Source of the DNA: Pseudomonas sp. PB120
GTDB taxonomy: Bacteria; Pseudomonadota; Gammaproteobacteria; Pseudomonadales; Pseudomonadaceae
Direction: 5' to 3'
Length of the DNA stretch: 64,000 bases
NCBI RefSeq assembly: GCF_009761815.1
Contig: NZ_RWIN01000036.1
Span: forward strand, 1-64,000
A program made the position numbers and the translations under genes. The notes under the pieces were generated by a model. It was not told the origin of the DNA. It saw only the letters and a program-made list of their open reading frames with translations, and made no database searches. This document shows, one piece after another, positions 8,579 to 18,045 of the stretch. Each line of letters starts with the position of its first letter. Position 1 is the stretch's first letter.

Positions 8579-9481
8579 ATGCCCATGCTCGCGCGCCTGA
8601 TGTTGTTTTGCGGTCTCTGCATGGCCTGCGCCTCGGCCATGGCCATGACGATCTACAAGTCCACCGACGCCAATGGCGTGGTCTCCTATAGCGACCGCCC
8701 CACGAAAGGCTCGCAGGTGTTCACGTTTCGGGATCGCATGGTCGAGCACCTGGAGCGCCAGGTGTACCTCGTCATCACCAAAAAGAAGGGCGTGGACAGT
8801 GTCTACGTGCGCAATGACCTGTACGCGCCGGTAGAAATCGAGCTGGGTTTCAACGAACTGCAGAACGTCAGCGGTGCGCCGAGCCGACCGATTCGTCGGG
8901 TCATGCCGGCACGCAGCAGCATTCGCCTGGCGCTGCTCACGGCCACGCAGCCTGACAGGCCGCTGGCGTATGTCCCCAAGTTCGAATACTCCCTGGGCGA
9001 CCCCTCAGGCGCTGCCATGGACTATCGATACCCCTTTCCGTGGCGTGGAGGGCCGTTCCGGCTGAGTCAGGGCGCCAATGGCCAATACAGCCACTTCGGT
9101 CCCAGAAACCGCTACGCCATGGACATCGCCATGCCCGTCGGCACGCCGATCATCGCCGCGCGTGGCGGGGTGGTGGTGAAAACCGAGAATGCCCAGAACG
9201 GGCGCGGCACCGATGCGTCGGGCAACTTTGTGCGCGTATTGCACGATGACGGGACCATGGGCGTGTACCTGCACCTCAAGCAAGGTTCGGTTAGCGTTCG
9301 GGAAGGTCAGCGGGTGGTGGTCGGCACGCCGTTGGCGCTGTCGGGCAATACCGGCAACAGCAGCGGACCGCACCTGCACTTTGTGGTGCAGCGCAATACC
9401 GGGTTGGGGTTGGTGTCGATTCCGTACCAGTTCAATCAACCGGTGGGGGCGTTGCCCAACTTTGCGTTGGGCAAGCAGTGA
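8579..9481 (+). CDS. M23 family metallopeptidase with N-terminal DUF4124
   Basis: A predicted exported peptidoglycan endopeptidase-like protein (300 residues). A signal peptide (LMLFCGLCMACASAMA) is followed by a DUF4124-like segment (IYKSTDANGVVSYSDRP). The C-terminal half is a lysostaphin-type M23 domain with the HFGPRNRYAMDIAMPVGTP region (metal ligands H and D) and the HLHFVVQ motif (HxH), so the zinc site looks intact. There are two possible starts, ATG 8579 or ATG 8585, neither with a strong ribosome site. The corresponding P. aeruginosa gene occupies the same place (PA5363, from memory). Confidence 0.9.
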   Translation: MPMLARLMLFCGLCMACASAMAMTIYKSTDANGVVSYSDRPTKGSQVFTFRDRMVEHLERQVYLVITKKKGVDSVYVRNDLYAPVEIELGFNELQNVSGAPSRPIRRVMPARSSIRLALLTATQPDRPLAYVPKFEYSLGDPSGAAMDYRYPFPWRGGPFRLSQGANGQYSHFGPRNRYAMDIAMPVGTPIIAARGGVVVKTENAQNGRGTDASGNFVRVLHDDGTMGVYLHLKQGSVSVREGQRVVVGTPLALSGNTGNSSGPHLHFVVQRNTGLGLVSIPYQFNQPVGALPNFALGKQ

Positions 9482-9516
9482 AGGTTGCACAGATTTAATA
9501 CGGCGAGAGGGCTTTT

Positions 9517-9645
9517 GTGGCGAGGGAGCTTGCTCCCGCTCGGCTGCGCAGCAGCCGTACAGCTGTAAAATGCGGAGTAACCGGATAAATGCGGTTGCCG
9601 GGTTTGGGGCTGCTTTCTAGCCCAGCGGGAGCAAGCTCCCTCGCC
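9517..9645. repeat. REP pair, core GAGGGAGCTTGCTCCCGCT
   Basis: gtggcgagggagcttgctcc near 9517 is mirrored by ggagcaagctccctcgccac ending near 9645. The spacer holds the related gctgcgcagcagcc palindrome. It lies between two convergent genes. Confidence 0.85.
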
Positions 9646-9675
9646 ACGGGAGATTGCGTGCCGCCGGTATCACGG

Positions 9676-11016
9676 TTAATCGAGCATCAACACCTTGGCC
9701 AGAATGATCTTCGGCCCTTTCATCTTCTTGATGATGATCCGCAGACCTTCCACTTCCAGCACTTCTTCCTCTTCCGGCACCCGTTTCAGGGTTTCGTAGA
9801 CCAGCCCGGCGAGGGTTTCGGCTTCGACGTGGTCCAGGTCGATACCCAGCAGCCTTTCAACCTTGAACAGCGGCGTATCGCCCCGCACCAGCAACTTGCC
9901 CGGCTGATACGCAAGAATCCCGCGCTCCGCCTTGCGGTGTTCGTCCTGAATGTCGCCCACCAGCACTTCCAGCACGTCTTCCATGGTCAGGTAGCCGATG
10001 ATGTTGCCGTCGGCTTCTTCTACCACCGCGAAGTGCGAGCCGCCCTTGCGGAACTGCTCCAGCAACTGCGACAGCGGCATGTGCCGCGAGATGCGTTCCA
10101 GCGGCCGGGTCAGTTCGGCCAGGTTGAACGACTCGGGAATGTGGTCCAGGGCCGCCAGTTCCAGCAGCAGGTCCTTGATGTGCAACAGGCCGACGAACTC
10201 CTTGCGCTCGCTGTCGTACACCGGGTAGCGGCTGAACTTGTGGCGACGGAACATCGCCAGGATTTCCTTGAGCGGCGCGTTGAACTCCAGTGTCACCAGG
10301 TCTTCCCGCGAGTTGGCCCAGTCCACCACTTCCAGTTCGCCCATCTCCACCGCCGAGGCCAATACACGCATGCCTTGGTCGCTCGGGTCCTGGCCACGGC
10401 TGGAGTGCAGGATCAGTTTCAGTTCTTCACGGCTGTAATGGTGCTCGTGATGGGGGCCGGGTTCACCCTGGCCAGCGATGCGCAGGATGGTGTTGGCGCT
10501 GGCGTTGAGCAGGTAGATCGCCGGGTACATGGCCCAGTAGAACAGGTACAGCGGCACCGCCGTCCAGAGCGACAGCAACTCGGGTTTGCGGATGGCCCAG
10601 GATTTTGGGGCCAGTTCGCCGACTACGATGTGCAGGTACGAAATGACGAAGAACGCGGCGAAGAACGACACGCCCTTGATCACTTCGGCCGACTGCACGC
10701 CGACGGCTTCAAGCAGCGGTTCGAGAATGTGCGCGAACGCCGGTTCACCGACCCAGCCGAGGCCGAGGGAGGCGAGGGTGATACCCAATTGGCACGCCGA
10801 CAGGTACGCATCGAGCTGACTGTGCACGGTGCGCAGAATGTGCCCGCGCCAGCCGTTTTTGTCAGCGATGGCCTCGACCCGGGTCGAGCGCAGTTTGACC
10901 ATGGCAAATTCTGCCGCAACGAAAAATCCGTTGAGCAAAACCAGGATCAGAGCAAAAAGAATCATGCCGAAGTCGGCGAATATTGTAGCGAGGGTCAAGC
11001 CAGGGGAAGGGTCCAT
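9676..11016 (-). CDS. CNNM/CorC-HlyC family transporter-associated protein (UPF0053)
   Basis: A 446-residue inner-membrane protein. The N-terminal DUF21 (CNNM) membrane domain runs to about 200 (FGMILFALILVLLNGFFVAAEFAMVKLRS), then a CBS-domain pair (about 215-335, with SRYPVYDSERKEFVGLLHIKDL and GYLTMEDVLEVLVGDIQDE), then a CorC_HlyC domain to the end. Family members are linked to Mg/Co efflux; older annotations call them hemolysins. It is transcribed toward the M23 gene and separate from phoR, and occupies the same position as PA5362 (from memory). Confidence 0.9.
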   Translation of the reverse strand: MDPSPGLTLATIFADFGMILFALILVLLNGFFVAAEFAMVKLRSTRVEAIADKNGWRGHILRTVHSQLDAYLSACQLGITLASLGLGWVGEPAFAHILEPLLEAVGVQSAEVIKGVSFFAAFFVISYLHIVVGELAPKSWAIRKPELLSLWTAVPLYLFYWAMYPAIYLLNASANTILRIAGQGEPGPHHEHHYSREELKLILHSSRGQDPSDQGMRVLASAVEMGELEVVDWANSREDLVTLEFNAPLKEILAMFRRHKFSRYPVYDSERKEFVGLLHIKDLLLELAALDHIPESFNLAELTRPLERISRHMPLSQLLEQFRKGGSHFAVVEEADGNIIGYLTMEDVLEVLVGDIQDEHRKAERGILAYQPGKLLVRGDTPLFKVERLLGIDLDHVEAETLAGLVYETLKRVPEEEEVLEVEGLRIIIKKMKGPKIILAKVLMLD

Positions 11017-11140
11017 GATGGAGTTTTGCGGGTTCCGTGTGATTCAAAAGGAAAGAAAAAATTGCACCTGAAAGGCAGGCACAAGTCAGCCAATGTAGCG
11101 GCTGACCGGGCGATTGCCTAGTGGCGAGTGCTGGTCGGTA

Positions 11141-12463
11141 TCAGTCGGCCGTGCTGATGACCCGGGATTTGGTGACTTGGGCCGGCGCGAAATGGCAGGT
11201 AAAGGTGCTGCCGTGGCCCGGCACGCTGCTGATTTCCATTCGTGCACGATGACGTAACAAAACGTGTTTGACGATCGCCAGCCCCAGCCCGGTGCCGCCG
11301 GTATTGGAGTTGCGGCTGGAGTCGACGCGGTAGAAGCGTTCGGTCAGGCGCGGCAGGTGTTTGCTGTCGATGCCGATCCCGGAATCCTGCACGCTCAGGT
11401 GCGCACCGTGTTCATCGCCCCACCAGCGAATGCGGATATTGCCTTCGGCCGGGGTGTATTTCACGGCGTTGAACACCAGGTTCGAGAATGCGCTGCGCAA
11501 TTCGGCTTCACTGCCCTTGAGCAGAATCGTCGCGTCGGCCTCCAGCGTGATGTGCTGGTTTTTCTGCCCCGACAGCTGCTGCGCATCGCTTTTGATCGAT
11601 TGCAGCAGGCCGTCGATGGCCACTGGCTGGTTGTCCGAGGGGTAATCGGTGGCTTCCAGCTTGGCCAACAGCAGCAAGTCATTGAGCAACGTCTGCATGC
11701 GCCCGCCTTGCTGTTGCATCTGCTGCAAGGCACGGGTCCAGCGCGGGTTCACTTCCTCGACGTTGTCGAGCAGGGTTTCCAGGTAGCCGCAGATCACCGT
11801 CAGCGGCGTGCGCAGCTCGTGGGACACGTTGGCGATGAAGTCTTTGCGCATCTGCTCCAGCTGATGAATGCGCGTGACATCGCGCACCAGCATCAAGTGT
11901 TCGTTGTTGCCGTAGCGGGTGATGTACAGCTGAATGCGCACGCGGTCGTTGGTCGGCGAGGGGATTTCCAGCGGCTCGGCGTAGCTGTCCTGCTCGAAGT
12001 ACTCCTTGAAGCGCGGATGGCGCACGAGGTTGGTCACCGGTTGACCACTGTCTTGCGGCGTCTTGAGGCCAAGCAGGGTTTCGGCGGCGCGGTTCCACCA
12101 TTCAAGGTTGCCGTCGGTGTCGAGCATGATCACCGCGTCTTTGAGCGCAGCGGTCGACTCCTGGACCCGGTCGATCACTGCTTGCAAACGCCCGCGTACA
12201 CGTTGGTCGCGCCGTTGCAGGTGGTAGATGCTGTCGAACACTTCGCCCCACAGGCCATAGCCATCGGGCGGGGCTTCATCGGGTTTGTGCAGACGCAGCC
12301 ATTCGTGAAGACGCAGCAATTGCTTGAGGGTCCAGGCCAGGTAAAGGCCCAGGCCCGCGGCGAGGCTCCAGCCGTAGTAACCGGTAATCAGGCCGATCAC
12401 CAAACAGCCGGTTACCAGCAACAGCATGTGGCGGATCAGGGTGCCATGCCAGTTTTGGTTCAA
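11141..12463 (-). CDS. phoR: phosphate regulon sensor histidine kinase PhoR
   Basis: The membrane kinase/phosphatase for PhoB. The 440-residue protein has two adjacent N-terminal hydrophobic segments (about 10-45), a PAS domain (about 95-200, ALKDAVIMLDTDGNLEWWN), the HisKA motif FIANVSHELRTPLTV with H215, and an ATPase domain with NLVFNAVKYTP (N box), DSGIGI (G1) and GGTGLGLAIVKH (G2). The start is a TTG codon (12461-12463), with AAGGA about 11 bases upstream. No better ATG gives the full first membrane segment. It lies 45 bases after phoB on the same strand, so the two are co-transcribed. Confidence 0.95.
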   Translation of the reverse strand: MNQNWHGTLIRHMLLLVTGCLVIGLITGYYGWSLAAGLGLYLAWTLKQLLRLHEWLRLHKPDEAPPDGYGLWGEVFDSIYHLQRRDQRVRGRLQAVIDRVQESTAALKDAVIMLDTDGNLEWWNRAAETLLGLKTPQDSGQPVTNLVRHPRFKEYFEQDSYAEPLEIPSPTNDRVRIQLYITRYGNNEHLMLVRDVTRIHQLEQMRKDFIANVSHELRTPLTVICGYLETLLDNVEEVNPRWTRALQQMQQQGGRMQTLLNDLLLLAKLEATDYPSDNQPVAIDGLLQSIKSDAQQLSGQKNQHITLEADATILLKGSEAELRSAFSNLVFNAVKYTPAEGNIRIRWWGDEHGAHLSVQDSGIGIDSKHLPRLTERFYRVDSSRNSNTGGTGLGLAIVKHVLLRHRARMEISSVPGHGSTFTCHFAPAQVTKSRVISTAD

Positions 12464-12508
12464 TTGAACACGCGTCCTTGTCAGCTTGTCGGGCGGGAAA
12501 GGGCTAGG

Positions 12509-13198
12509 TCAGGCTTTGGTAGAAAAGCGGTAACCGGTGCCGCGCACGGTTTGTACCAGATTTTCGTAAGCATCGCCGAGGGCTTTGCGCAGGCGACGGA
12601 TGTGCACGTCGACGGTGCGCTCTTCGACATAGACGTTGCCGCCCCAGACCTGGTCCAGCAACTGGCCACGAGTGTAGGCGCGTTCCTGGTGGGTCATGAA
12701 AAATTGCAGCAAGCGATACTCGGTCGGGCCCATTTCGGCCGGTTTGCCGTCGATGGTCACGCGGTGGCTGATCGGGTCCAGCAGCAGGCCGCCGACTTCG
12801 ATCGGCGCTTCGCCATCGGTAGGGCCAGCTCGGCGCAGCACGGCTTTGAGGCGCGCGACCAGCTCACGGGGGGAAAACGGTTTGGTGATGTAATCGTCGG
12901 CGCCCACTTCCAGGCCCTGGATCTTGTTGTCCTCTTCGCCCTTGGCGGTGAGCATGATGATCGGGATGTCCCCGGTTAGCTCATCACGCTTGAGGCGGCG
13001 GGCCAGCTCGATACCGGACGTGCCCGGCAGCATCCAGTCCAGCAGGATCAGGTCCGGCTTGCGGTCGACGATAATGGCATGGGCCTGCTGCGAGTTTTCC
13101 GCCTCCAGGCAGTCATAGCCGGCCATTTCCAACGCAACGGCGATCATTTCGCGAATGGGCGCTTCGTCGTCGACGATCAGAATGCTCCTGCCAACCAT
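12509..13198 (-). CDS. phoB: phosphate regulon response regulator PhoB
   Basis: An OmpR-type transcription factor of 229 residues. The receiver domain has D10-D11, phospho-acceptor D54 ([13 protein letters not shown]), T84 and K106 (TKPFSPREL). The C-terminal winged-helix domain (about 130-229) ends in [12 protein letters not shown]. It binds Pho boxes such as those before pstS and pstC. Its own promoter region carries a Pho-like site on the minus strand (13253-13270), indicating autoregulation. Gene order phoB-phoR is as in other gammaproteobacteria. Confidence 0.97.
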   Translation of the reverse strand: MVGRSILIVDDEAPIREMIAVALEMAGYDCLEAENSQQAHAIIVDRKPDLILLDWMLPGTSGIELARRLKRDELTGDIPIIMLTAKGEEDNKIQGLEVGADDYITKPFSPRELVARLKAVLRRAGPTDGEAPIEVGGLLLDPISHRVTIDGKPAEMGPTEYRLLQFFMTHQERAYTRGQLLDQVWGGNVYVEERTVDVHIRRLRKALGDAYENLVQTVRGTGYRFSTKA

Positions 13199-13211
13199 GC
13201 CTTTAATCCTC

Positions 13212-13229
13212 TTGTCATTTAACTGTCTT
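13212..13229 (+). promoter_or_regulatory. second Pho-like direct repeat, plus-strand orientation
   Basis: TTGTCATTTAACTGTCTT matches CTGTCAT-N4-CTGTCAT at 6 + 6 positions. It is oriented toward the plus-strand secreted-protein gene at 13352 but lies just upstream of phoB on the other strand. Whether it serves either gene is unknown. Confidence 0.4.
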
Positions 13230-13252
13230 GCGCCGCATTAGATAACGGAATT

Positions 13253-13270
13253 ATTGCAGTCGTGTGACAG
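13253..13270 (-). promoter_or_regulatory. Pho box upstream of phoB
   Basis: Read on the minus strand the site is CTGTCACACGACTGCAAT: first heptamer CTGTCAC (6 of 7 to CTGTCAT), four-base spacer, then CTGCAAT. TATCTA follows on the minus strand at roughly the distance expected for the -10 element of a PhoB-activated promoter. The phoB ATG is about 55 bases further on. Confidence 0.65.
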
Positions 13271-13351
13271 TATTTTAGCCGCCCTGCGATTGTCGCGAAC
13301 CTGAACTAAGCTCTAAGTCCGAATCCTGACAACCACAAAAGGAAGGTTTCC

Positions 13352-13735
13352 ATGACGCAATACTCGCAATCCTTCAAGGCGCTGATGCTGGCTGCGGTCC
13401 TGGCGTTGCCATCAATGGCCTTCGCTGCCGAACCTGCGATGATGAAAGACGGCATGATGGTCGACCATAAGGGCATGACCCTTTATACGTTCGACAAAGA
13501 CACGGGCGGCAAGTCAGTGTGTACCGGCCAATGCGCGGAAAACTGGCCGCCGTTGAAAGCAGAGGCTGGCGCCAAGGCTGAAGGCAAGTGGACAGTGGTC
13601 AAGCGTGACGATGGATCAATGCAGTGGGCCTACGGCGGCAAGCCGCTGTATTACTTTGTGAAGGACAAGGCGCCCGGCGACATGACGGGCGACAAGATGA
13701 AAGACGTCTGGCACGTCGTTCACGAGCATATGTAA
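13352..13735 (+). CDS. secreted repeat protein, COG4315/Lipoprotein_15 family
   Basis: A 127-residue exported protein of unknown function. A signal peptide (ALMLAAVLALPSMAFA) is followed by the two tandem units typical of this family: MTLYTFDKDTGGKSVCTGQC-AENWPP and a KPLYYFVKDKAPGDMTGD...VWHVV segment. Two cysteines (CTGQC) probably form a disulphide. AAGGAAGG upstream (13340-13347) supports ATG 13352. It is transcribed divergently from phoB, and a Pho-like repeat in the shared region raises possible phosphate control (inference). A terminator hairpin follows. Confidence 0.85.
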   Translation: MTQYSQSFKALMLAAVLALPSMAFAAEPAMMKDGMMVDHKGMTLYTFDKDTGGKSVCTGQCAENWPPLKAEAGAKAEGKWTVVKRDDGSMQWAYGGKPLYYFVKDKAPGDMTGDKMKDVWHVVHEHM

Positions 13736-13749
13736 ATCGCTCACAAGGG

Positions 13750-13783
13750 TCGTCCGGAGGCCACGGCATCCGGACGATCTTTT
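13750..13783 (+). terminator. terminator between 13735 and the ubiA 3' end
   Basis: tcgtccgg (13750-13757) pairs with ccggacga (13770-13777), followed by tctttt. It terminates the plus-strand gene before the convergent ubiA. Confidence 0.75.
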
Positions 13784-13790
13784 CAATGCT

Positions 13791-14681
13791 TCAACGCAAC
13801 GCGTAATCCAGCACAATCCCCACAAAAATCGCCAACCCCGCCCAATGGTTGTGCAGAAACGCCTTGAAGCAACGCATCCGGTCCTTGCCGCGGGTGTACC
13901 AGAACTCCCACGCAAAACAACCCGCCGCTGCCAGCAAACCGAGGTGGAACCAGCCACCGAGCTCGAATTTCGACCCGGCCAGCAGCAGGCAACCCAGCGC
14001 CAACCCCTGCAGCGTCAGGATGATCACCCGATCGGCCTCGCCAAACAAAATCGCCGTGGACTTCACGCCGATCTTCAAATCATCGTCGCGATCCGTCATC
14101 GCGTAATACGTGTCGTAGCCCACCGTCCACAACAGGTTGGCGATCCACAGCAACCACGCCGCCGCGGGCAACTCGCCGGTTTCGGCGGTGAACGCCATCG
14201 GCATCCCCCAGGAAAACGCCGCACCCAGCACCACTTGCGGGTAATAGGTGTAGCGCTTCATGAATGGATAACTGAACGCCAGGGCCAAGCCGCCGAACGA
14301 CAGCCAGACCGTCGCCGCGTTGGTGCACAACACCAGCAGAAAACTCACGCCCATCAACAGCGCAAAGAACACCAATGCTTCCTTGGAGCTGATCTTGCCG
14401 CTCACCAGTGGGCGCTGCTCGGTGCGCTTCACATGGCCATCGACCTTGCGGTCTGCCCAGTCGTTGATCACGCAACCACCGGCCCGCGTCAGTACCACGC
14501 CGAGGACAAAAATCACGAGGTTGGCCAGCGACGGCGAACCCTTGCCGGCAATCCACAGCGCCCACAGCGTTGGCCACAGCAGTAAATAAATGCCGATCGG
14601 CTTGTCCATGCGCGTCAGCTGAATGAAATCCCAGGCCCGTGGGTTCAAGCGGTTCAGCGATTTGAGCAGGCTCTGGTACAT
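13791..14681 (-). CDS. ubiA: 4-hydroxybenzoate octaprenyltransferase UbiA
   Basis: An integral-membrane prenyltransferase that attaches the polyprenyl chain to 4-hydroxybenzoate in ubiquinone synthesis. The 296-residue protein has both Asp-rich Mg-diphosphate motifs: NDWADRKVD and [13 protein letters not shown], plus several hydrophobic helices. ATG 14681 ([19 protein letters not shown]) is chosen; it shares one base with the ubiC stop (TGATG), indicating translational coupling. The in-frame extension to 14789 overlaps ubiC and is not real. Confidence 0.96.
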   Translation of the reverse strand: MYQSLLKSLNRLNPRAWDFIQLTRMDKPIGIYLLLWPTLWALWIAGKGSPSLANLVIFVLGVVLTRAGGCVINDWADRKVDGHVKRTEQRPLVSGKISSKEALVFFALLMGVSFLLVLCTNAATVWLSFGGLALAFSYPFMKRYTYYPQVVLGAAFSWGMPMAFTAETGELPAAAWLLWIANLLWTVGYDTYYAMTDRDDDLKIGVKSTAILFGEADRVIILTLQGLALGCLLLAGSKFELGGWFHLGLLAAAGCFAWEFWYTRGKDRMRCFKAFLHNHWAGLAIFVGIVLDYALR

Positions 14682-15244
14682 CAGCAATTCTCCGGGTGAG
14701 CACGGGCGGCGAGCCACAAGGTCGGCAGGAACACCTCGGCTACCAGCACGCTCAAGGCGCCACGGTCGAAGCGCGAGCGGCGGCCCCACAGTTCAGGCGC
14801 CCGGCATTCCACGGGCAGCCATTGCTGAGGATAGTGACAAACCTCGATGGCCCGGCGCTGAAACGCCTGATCGCAGAACAGCAATTCACCCAGCGAGCGG
14901 CTGCCCAACTCATCCATGTGCAATCCGTCGCCTTGCAACGCACTGCGCGCCGCGACGCTGCGGGCAAACACCCAGGCTTCGCCGTGACCGCGCAAATACA
15001 CCTCGCGCACCCAGCCTTCACTGCCTTCTGTCAGGTCCAGGGCTGCACATTCGTCGGCGCGCAGCGATTGCCAGCCTTCGAACAGCGGCGTGACGCTGAA
15101 ACCGTCATTCGACAGACGGGTCAAGCGACGCGTCAACGAGCCTTCGTCGAACAACCAGTCGAGGATAGAGGGGTCGGGGCGGGGCTCGAGTTGGCTTTGG
15201 AGGCGCCAGGACGGGGCGGTGCGAGGGGCAGTTGAGTGCGGCAC
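14681..15244 (-). CDS. ubiC: chorismate lyase UbiC
   Basis: Converts chorismate to 4-hydroxybenzoate and pyruvate, supplying the substrate for UbiA. The 187-residue sequence shows [12 protein letters not shown] near the N-terminus, [19 protein letters not shown] in the middle and LGELLF plus WGRRSRFD near the C-terminus, all characteristic of UbiC. The start is GTG 15242-15244. It forms a two-gene operon with ubiA through a one-base overlap. Confidence 0.93.
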   Translation of the reverse strand: MPHSTAPRTAPSWRLQSQLEPRPDPSILDWLFDEGSLTRRLTRLSNDGFSVTPLFEGWQSLRADECAALDLTEGSEGWVREVYLRGHGEAWVFARSVAARSALQGDGLHMDELGSRSLGELLFCDQAFQRRAIEVCHYPQQWLPVECRAPELWGRRSRFDRGALSVLVAEVFLPTLWLAARAHPENC

Positions 15245-15443
15245 AGTGAGTCATTATTGGCAGCAAATGAGGCGGCGAGCTTACCATGTCAGCCGGTGAT
15301 TTTGATTGATCCTCCCCCCGTTGCGCCGAACAGGCTTGCATCTGCCGGGCCCGATCAGTACAAAACGCCTTGAGCCGGACGGCAACGCATCACCCATCGA
15401 CCGTTCGCGCCGGCAAAAGCCTGAATCCTGAGGAAGTAACTGA

Positions 15444-15611
15444 ATGAAAAAGTGGCAATGTGTGGTCTGCGGCCTGATCTATAACGAAGCCGACGGCTGG
15501 CCGGATGACGGCATTGCGCCTGGCACCTTGTGGCAGGACGTCCCCGAAGACTGGCTGTGCCCGGACTGCGGCGTGGGCAAGATGGATTTCGAAATGATTG
15601 AAATCAACTAA
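15444..15611 (+). CDS. rubredoxin
   Basis: A 55-residue Fe(Cys)4 electron carrier. It begins [18 protein letters not shown], with iron ligands C6, C9, C39 and C42 ([10 protein letters not shown]), which is the full rubredoxin signature. GAGGAA (15430-15435) precedes ATG 15444. The reductase gene follows 19 bases later, so the pair makes an NAD(P)H-rubredoxin-acceptor chain. P. aeruginosa has two rubredoxin genes (rubA1, rubA2) at this locus; only one is seen here. The acceptor is not encoded nearby. Confidence 0.95.
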   Translation: MKKWQCVVCGLIYNEADGWPDDGIAPGTLWQDVPEDWLCPDCGVGKMDFEMIEIN

Positions 15612-15630
15612 GGCATTAGAGGAGTAAGGA

Positions 15631-16779
15631 ATGAACGCACCTGTCGTGATCGTCGGTACCGGGCTCGCTGGCTACAACCTGGCCCGGGAATTTCGCAAAC
15701 TCGATAGCGAAACCCCGCTGCTGCTGATTACCGCCGATGACGGTCGCTCCTACTCCAAGCCGATGCTCTCCACCGGATTCGGCAAAAACAAAGACGCCGA
15801 CGGCCTGAGCATGGCCGAACCCGGCGCCATGGCCGAGCAGTTGAAGGCCGAAGTGCGCACCCACACGCGCATCAGCGGTATCGATCCGGGCCACAAGCGC
15901 TTGTGGATCGGTGAAGAGTCGGTGATCTATCGCGACCTGATCCTCGCTTGGGGCGCGGAAACCGTGCGTGTGCCCATTGAGGGCGATGCGTCAGACGCCG
16001 TGTTCCCGATCAACGACCTCGAAGACTACGCACGCTTTCGCGCTGCGGCAGCCGGCAAGCGCCGGGTATTGCTGCTCGGCGCTGGCCTGATCGGTTGCGA
16101 GTTCGCCAACGACTTGATCCTCGGCGGCTACGAAGTGCAACTGGTGGCGCCGTGCGAACAAGTCATGCCGACGCTGTTGCACCCAGCGGCGGCCGCTGCG
16201 GTCCAGGCCGGGCTGGAAAGCCTCGGCGCGCGTTTCCACCTCGGGCCGGTGCTCAACCGCTTGCAGCGCGTTGCTGATGGACTGGAAGCGCACCTGTCCG
16301 ACGGCCAGGTGATCCCGTGCGACGTCGTGGTGTCGGCCATCGGCCTGCGCCCGCGCATCGACCTGGCGGCCGCGGCCGGCGTGCAGGTCAATCGCGGCGT
16401 GGTCGTCGACCGCCACCTCAAAACCTCCCACGCCAACATCTACGCCCTGGGCGATTGCGCCGAGGTCGATGGGCTGAATCTGCTGTACGTCATGCCCCTG
16501 ATGAGCTGTGCGAGAGCGCTGGCCCAGACCCTCGCCGGTAACCCGACCGTCGTGAACTACGGCCCGATGCCCATCACCGTCAAAACGCCGGTGTGCCCGT
16601 TGGTGGTTTCCCCGCCGCCACGGGGCGCGGAAGGTGTCTGGACGGTCGAAGGGCAGGGCGCGGACATCAAGGTTTTGTGCCGTGATGCGGGCGGAAAACT
16701 GCTGGGTTATGCCCTGACAGGCGCGGCCGTCATGGAAAAACTGGCGCTCAACAAAGAGCTTCCAGCCCTGCTGGCGTAA
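15631..16779 (+). CDS. rubredoxin-NAD(+) reductase
   Basis: An FAD-dependent pyridine-nucleotide-disulphide-type reductase (382 residues) that reduces rubredoxin. N-terminal FAD-binding loop [14 protein letters not shown] (residues about 8-20), central NAD-binding segment [15 protein letters not shown] (about 150) and second FAD motif [11 protein letters not shown] (about 270). AGAGGAGTAAGG lies just before the ATG. The gene follows rubredoxin closely and is the same pair as in alkane-degrading pseudomonads, but no alkane hydroxylase is in the window. Confidence 0.93.
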   Translation: MNAPVVIVGTGLAGYNLAREFRKLDSETPLLLITADDGRSYSKPMLSTGFGKNKDADGLSMAEPGAMAEQLKAEVRTHTRISGIDPGHKRLWIGEESVIYRDLILAWGAETVRVPIEGDASDAVFPINDLEDYARFRAAAAGKRRVLLLGAGLIGCEFANDLILGGYEVQLVAPCEQVMPTLLHPAAAAAVQAGLESLGARFHLGPVLNRLQRVADGLEAHLSDGQVIPCDVVVSAIGLRPRIDLAAAAGVQVNRGVVVDRHLKTSHANIYALGDCAEVDGLNLLYVMPLMSCARALAQTLAGNPTVVNYGPMPITVKTPVCPLVVSPPPRGAEGVWTVEGQGADIKVLCRDAGGKLLGYALTGAAVMEKLALNKELPALLA

Positions 16780-16971
16780 ATACCGGTCGTTCTGTCGGAA
16801 TAACCCCTGTTTTGCCCGTACAAAGGTCGCGCCGAGACTGGCGCGGCTCTTCCGTGCGTGCCATTCTCACTCCCGTCTGCCGCAGAGTAGAGCACCTGCG
16901 GCGCTTTGGGCGCTGTTCCAACGAGAACAGCACGGACATAACAACAAAAAACCGTCAAAGGGGCTTCACTA

Positions 16972-17247
16972 ATGCGTAAACCAGAACTCGCCGCTGCAAT
17001 TGCTGAAAAAGCAGACCTCACCAAAGAGCAGGCCAACCGCGTTCTCAACGCCGTTCTCGAAGAAATCACCGGCGCTCTGCACCGCAAAGACAGCGTCACG
17101 CTGGTGGGCTTCGGTACCTTCCTGCAACGCCACCGCGGTGCCCGCACCGGCAAAAACCCGCAAACCGGTGAGCCCGTCAAAATCAAGGCCAGCAACACCG
17201 TTGCCTTCAAGCCAGGCAAATCGTTGAAAGACAGCGTTAATCCGTAA
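16972..17247 (+). CDS. HU family DNA-binding protein
   Basis: A 91-residue nucleoid protein: MRKPELAAAIAEKADLTKEQ, then the dimer core VTLVGFGTFLQRHRGARTGKN and the DNA-binding arm with NPQTGEPVKI and the terminal VAFKPGKSLKDSV. It corresponds to the HU-like gene next to the rubredoxin locus in other pseudomonads. AAAGGGG (16958-16964) precedes the ATG. A strong bidirectional-looking terminator follows, and the accessory T6SS region starts directly after it. Confidence 0.93.
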   Translation: MRKPELAAAIAEKADLTKEQANRVLNAVLEEITGALHRKDSVTLVGFGTFLQRHRGARTGKNPQTGEPVKIKASNTVAFKPGKSLKDSVNP

Positions 17248-17281
17248 CACGCACCGACTTCCCGCCTGACGGGGAGCGGCA

Positions 17282-17323
17282 TAAAAAATGGGCACACCAA
17301 CCAGGTTGGGTGCCCATTTTTTA
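17282..17323. terminator. rho-independent terminator after the HU gene
   Basis: aaaaaatgggca (17283-17294) pairs with tgcccatttttt (17311-17322), and ccaacc/ggttgg extend the stem. A-run and T-run on both sides allow use from either strand. Confidence 0.92.
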
Positions 17324-17426
17324 TTGCGTGTTGAAAGCAATATCGATCCGGCCATTTTATGGCAGACCCTGAAGAGCTAACAGTTGCGCTCAGGTGACGC
17401 CTTTCAATTACCAGGTGCGGGGTTGT

Positions 17427-17819
17427 TTATCCATAGGTAGCGAGTACCAAGTGGGCAAACTCCTTCTTGCTTGGCTGAAGATCAGCGTGGTGGTCCAAGT
17501 GCATGCGCCATGCAGATTCAAGCGTGGGGCCATCGATATCGCCGTCGGTGGCAATATAAGCGGCGGCATCATCTTTCACAGCTTGGACGTAGTGTTTGGA
17601 GAGTCCGTCCTTTGTGGCGTTCGACGTCGAAACAAACGGCCCGACCGTTGTGAAGAGCAACCCAAAGCCAGTTGTTGCCGAGTAATCAAGCGGGCTGAAA
17701 TCACAGCGACCATAGCGACAAAATTCAGCCCGAACGGAGGCGCTGACTACGAGTGTAAATAGGGCGACCCAATAGCACCCAAAAGCCACGGTCCATTTTT
17801 TATTGTTTCGAGTAGCCAT
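17427..17819 (-). CDS. DUF2388-type small exported protein
   Basis: A 130-residue protein with a signal peptide (VAFGCYWVALFTLVVSASVRA) followed by a domain resembling Pseudomonas DUF2388: STSNATKD near the start, VQAVKDDAAAYIATDGDIDG in the middle and an end rich in short helices (KKEFAHLVLATYG). Two cysteines (CRYGRC) could form a disulphide. Start ATG 17819 is chosen for the signal peptide; GGGAG lies 12 bases upstream, so a longer start at 17873 is possible. Function unknown. It sits at the edge between core genes and the T6SS island. Confidence 0.7.
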   Translation of the reverse strand: MATRNNKKWTVAFGCYWVALFTLVVSASVRAEFCRYGRCDFSPLDYSATTGFGLLFTTVGPFVSTSNATKDGLSKHYVQAVKDDAAAYIATDGDIDGPTLESAWRMHLDHHADLQPSKKEFAHLVLATYG

Positions 17820-18045
17820 GAACTGATTGAACTCCCTTTTTATTGGTGCGTTTCCATAAGCGTTGTGCCGCACTCACTCGACATTGAGTGTGACTGTGCA
17901 AAGGAATCGTGCAGAGAGGCACTTTCAGACCAACGAGGCTGAATCAGACGCGTCCTACCTGCGTGCACGAAACCGGGAAGATAACTGTGTAGTTTTTATG
18001 CTTGCAGCTGTGTGCCAGGCAGACCGTCGGAACTGAAGACACTGC

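Noticed and set aside
11264..12979. A 571-residue open frame antisense to phoR/phoB
   Set aside because: Covers two certain genes on the other strand and has shadow-like composition.
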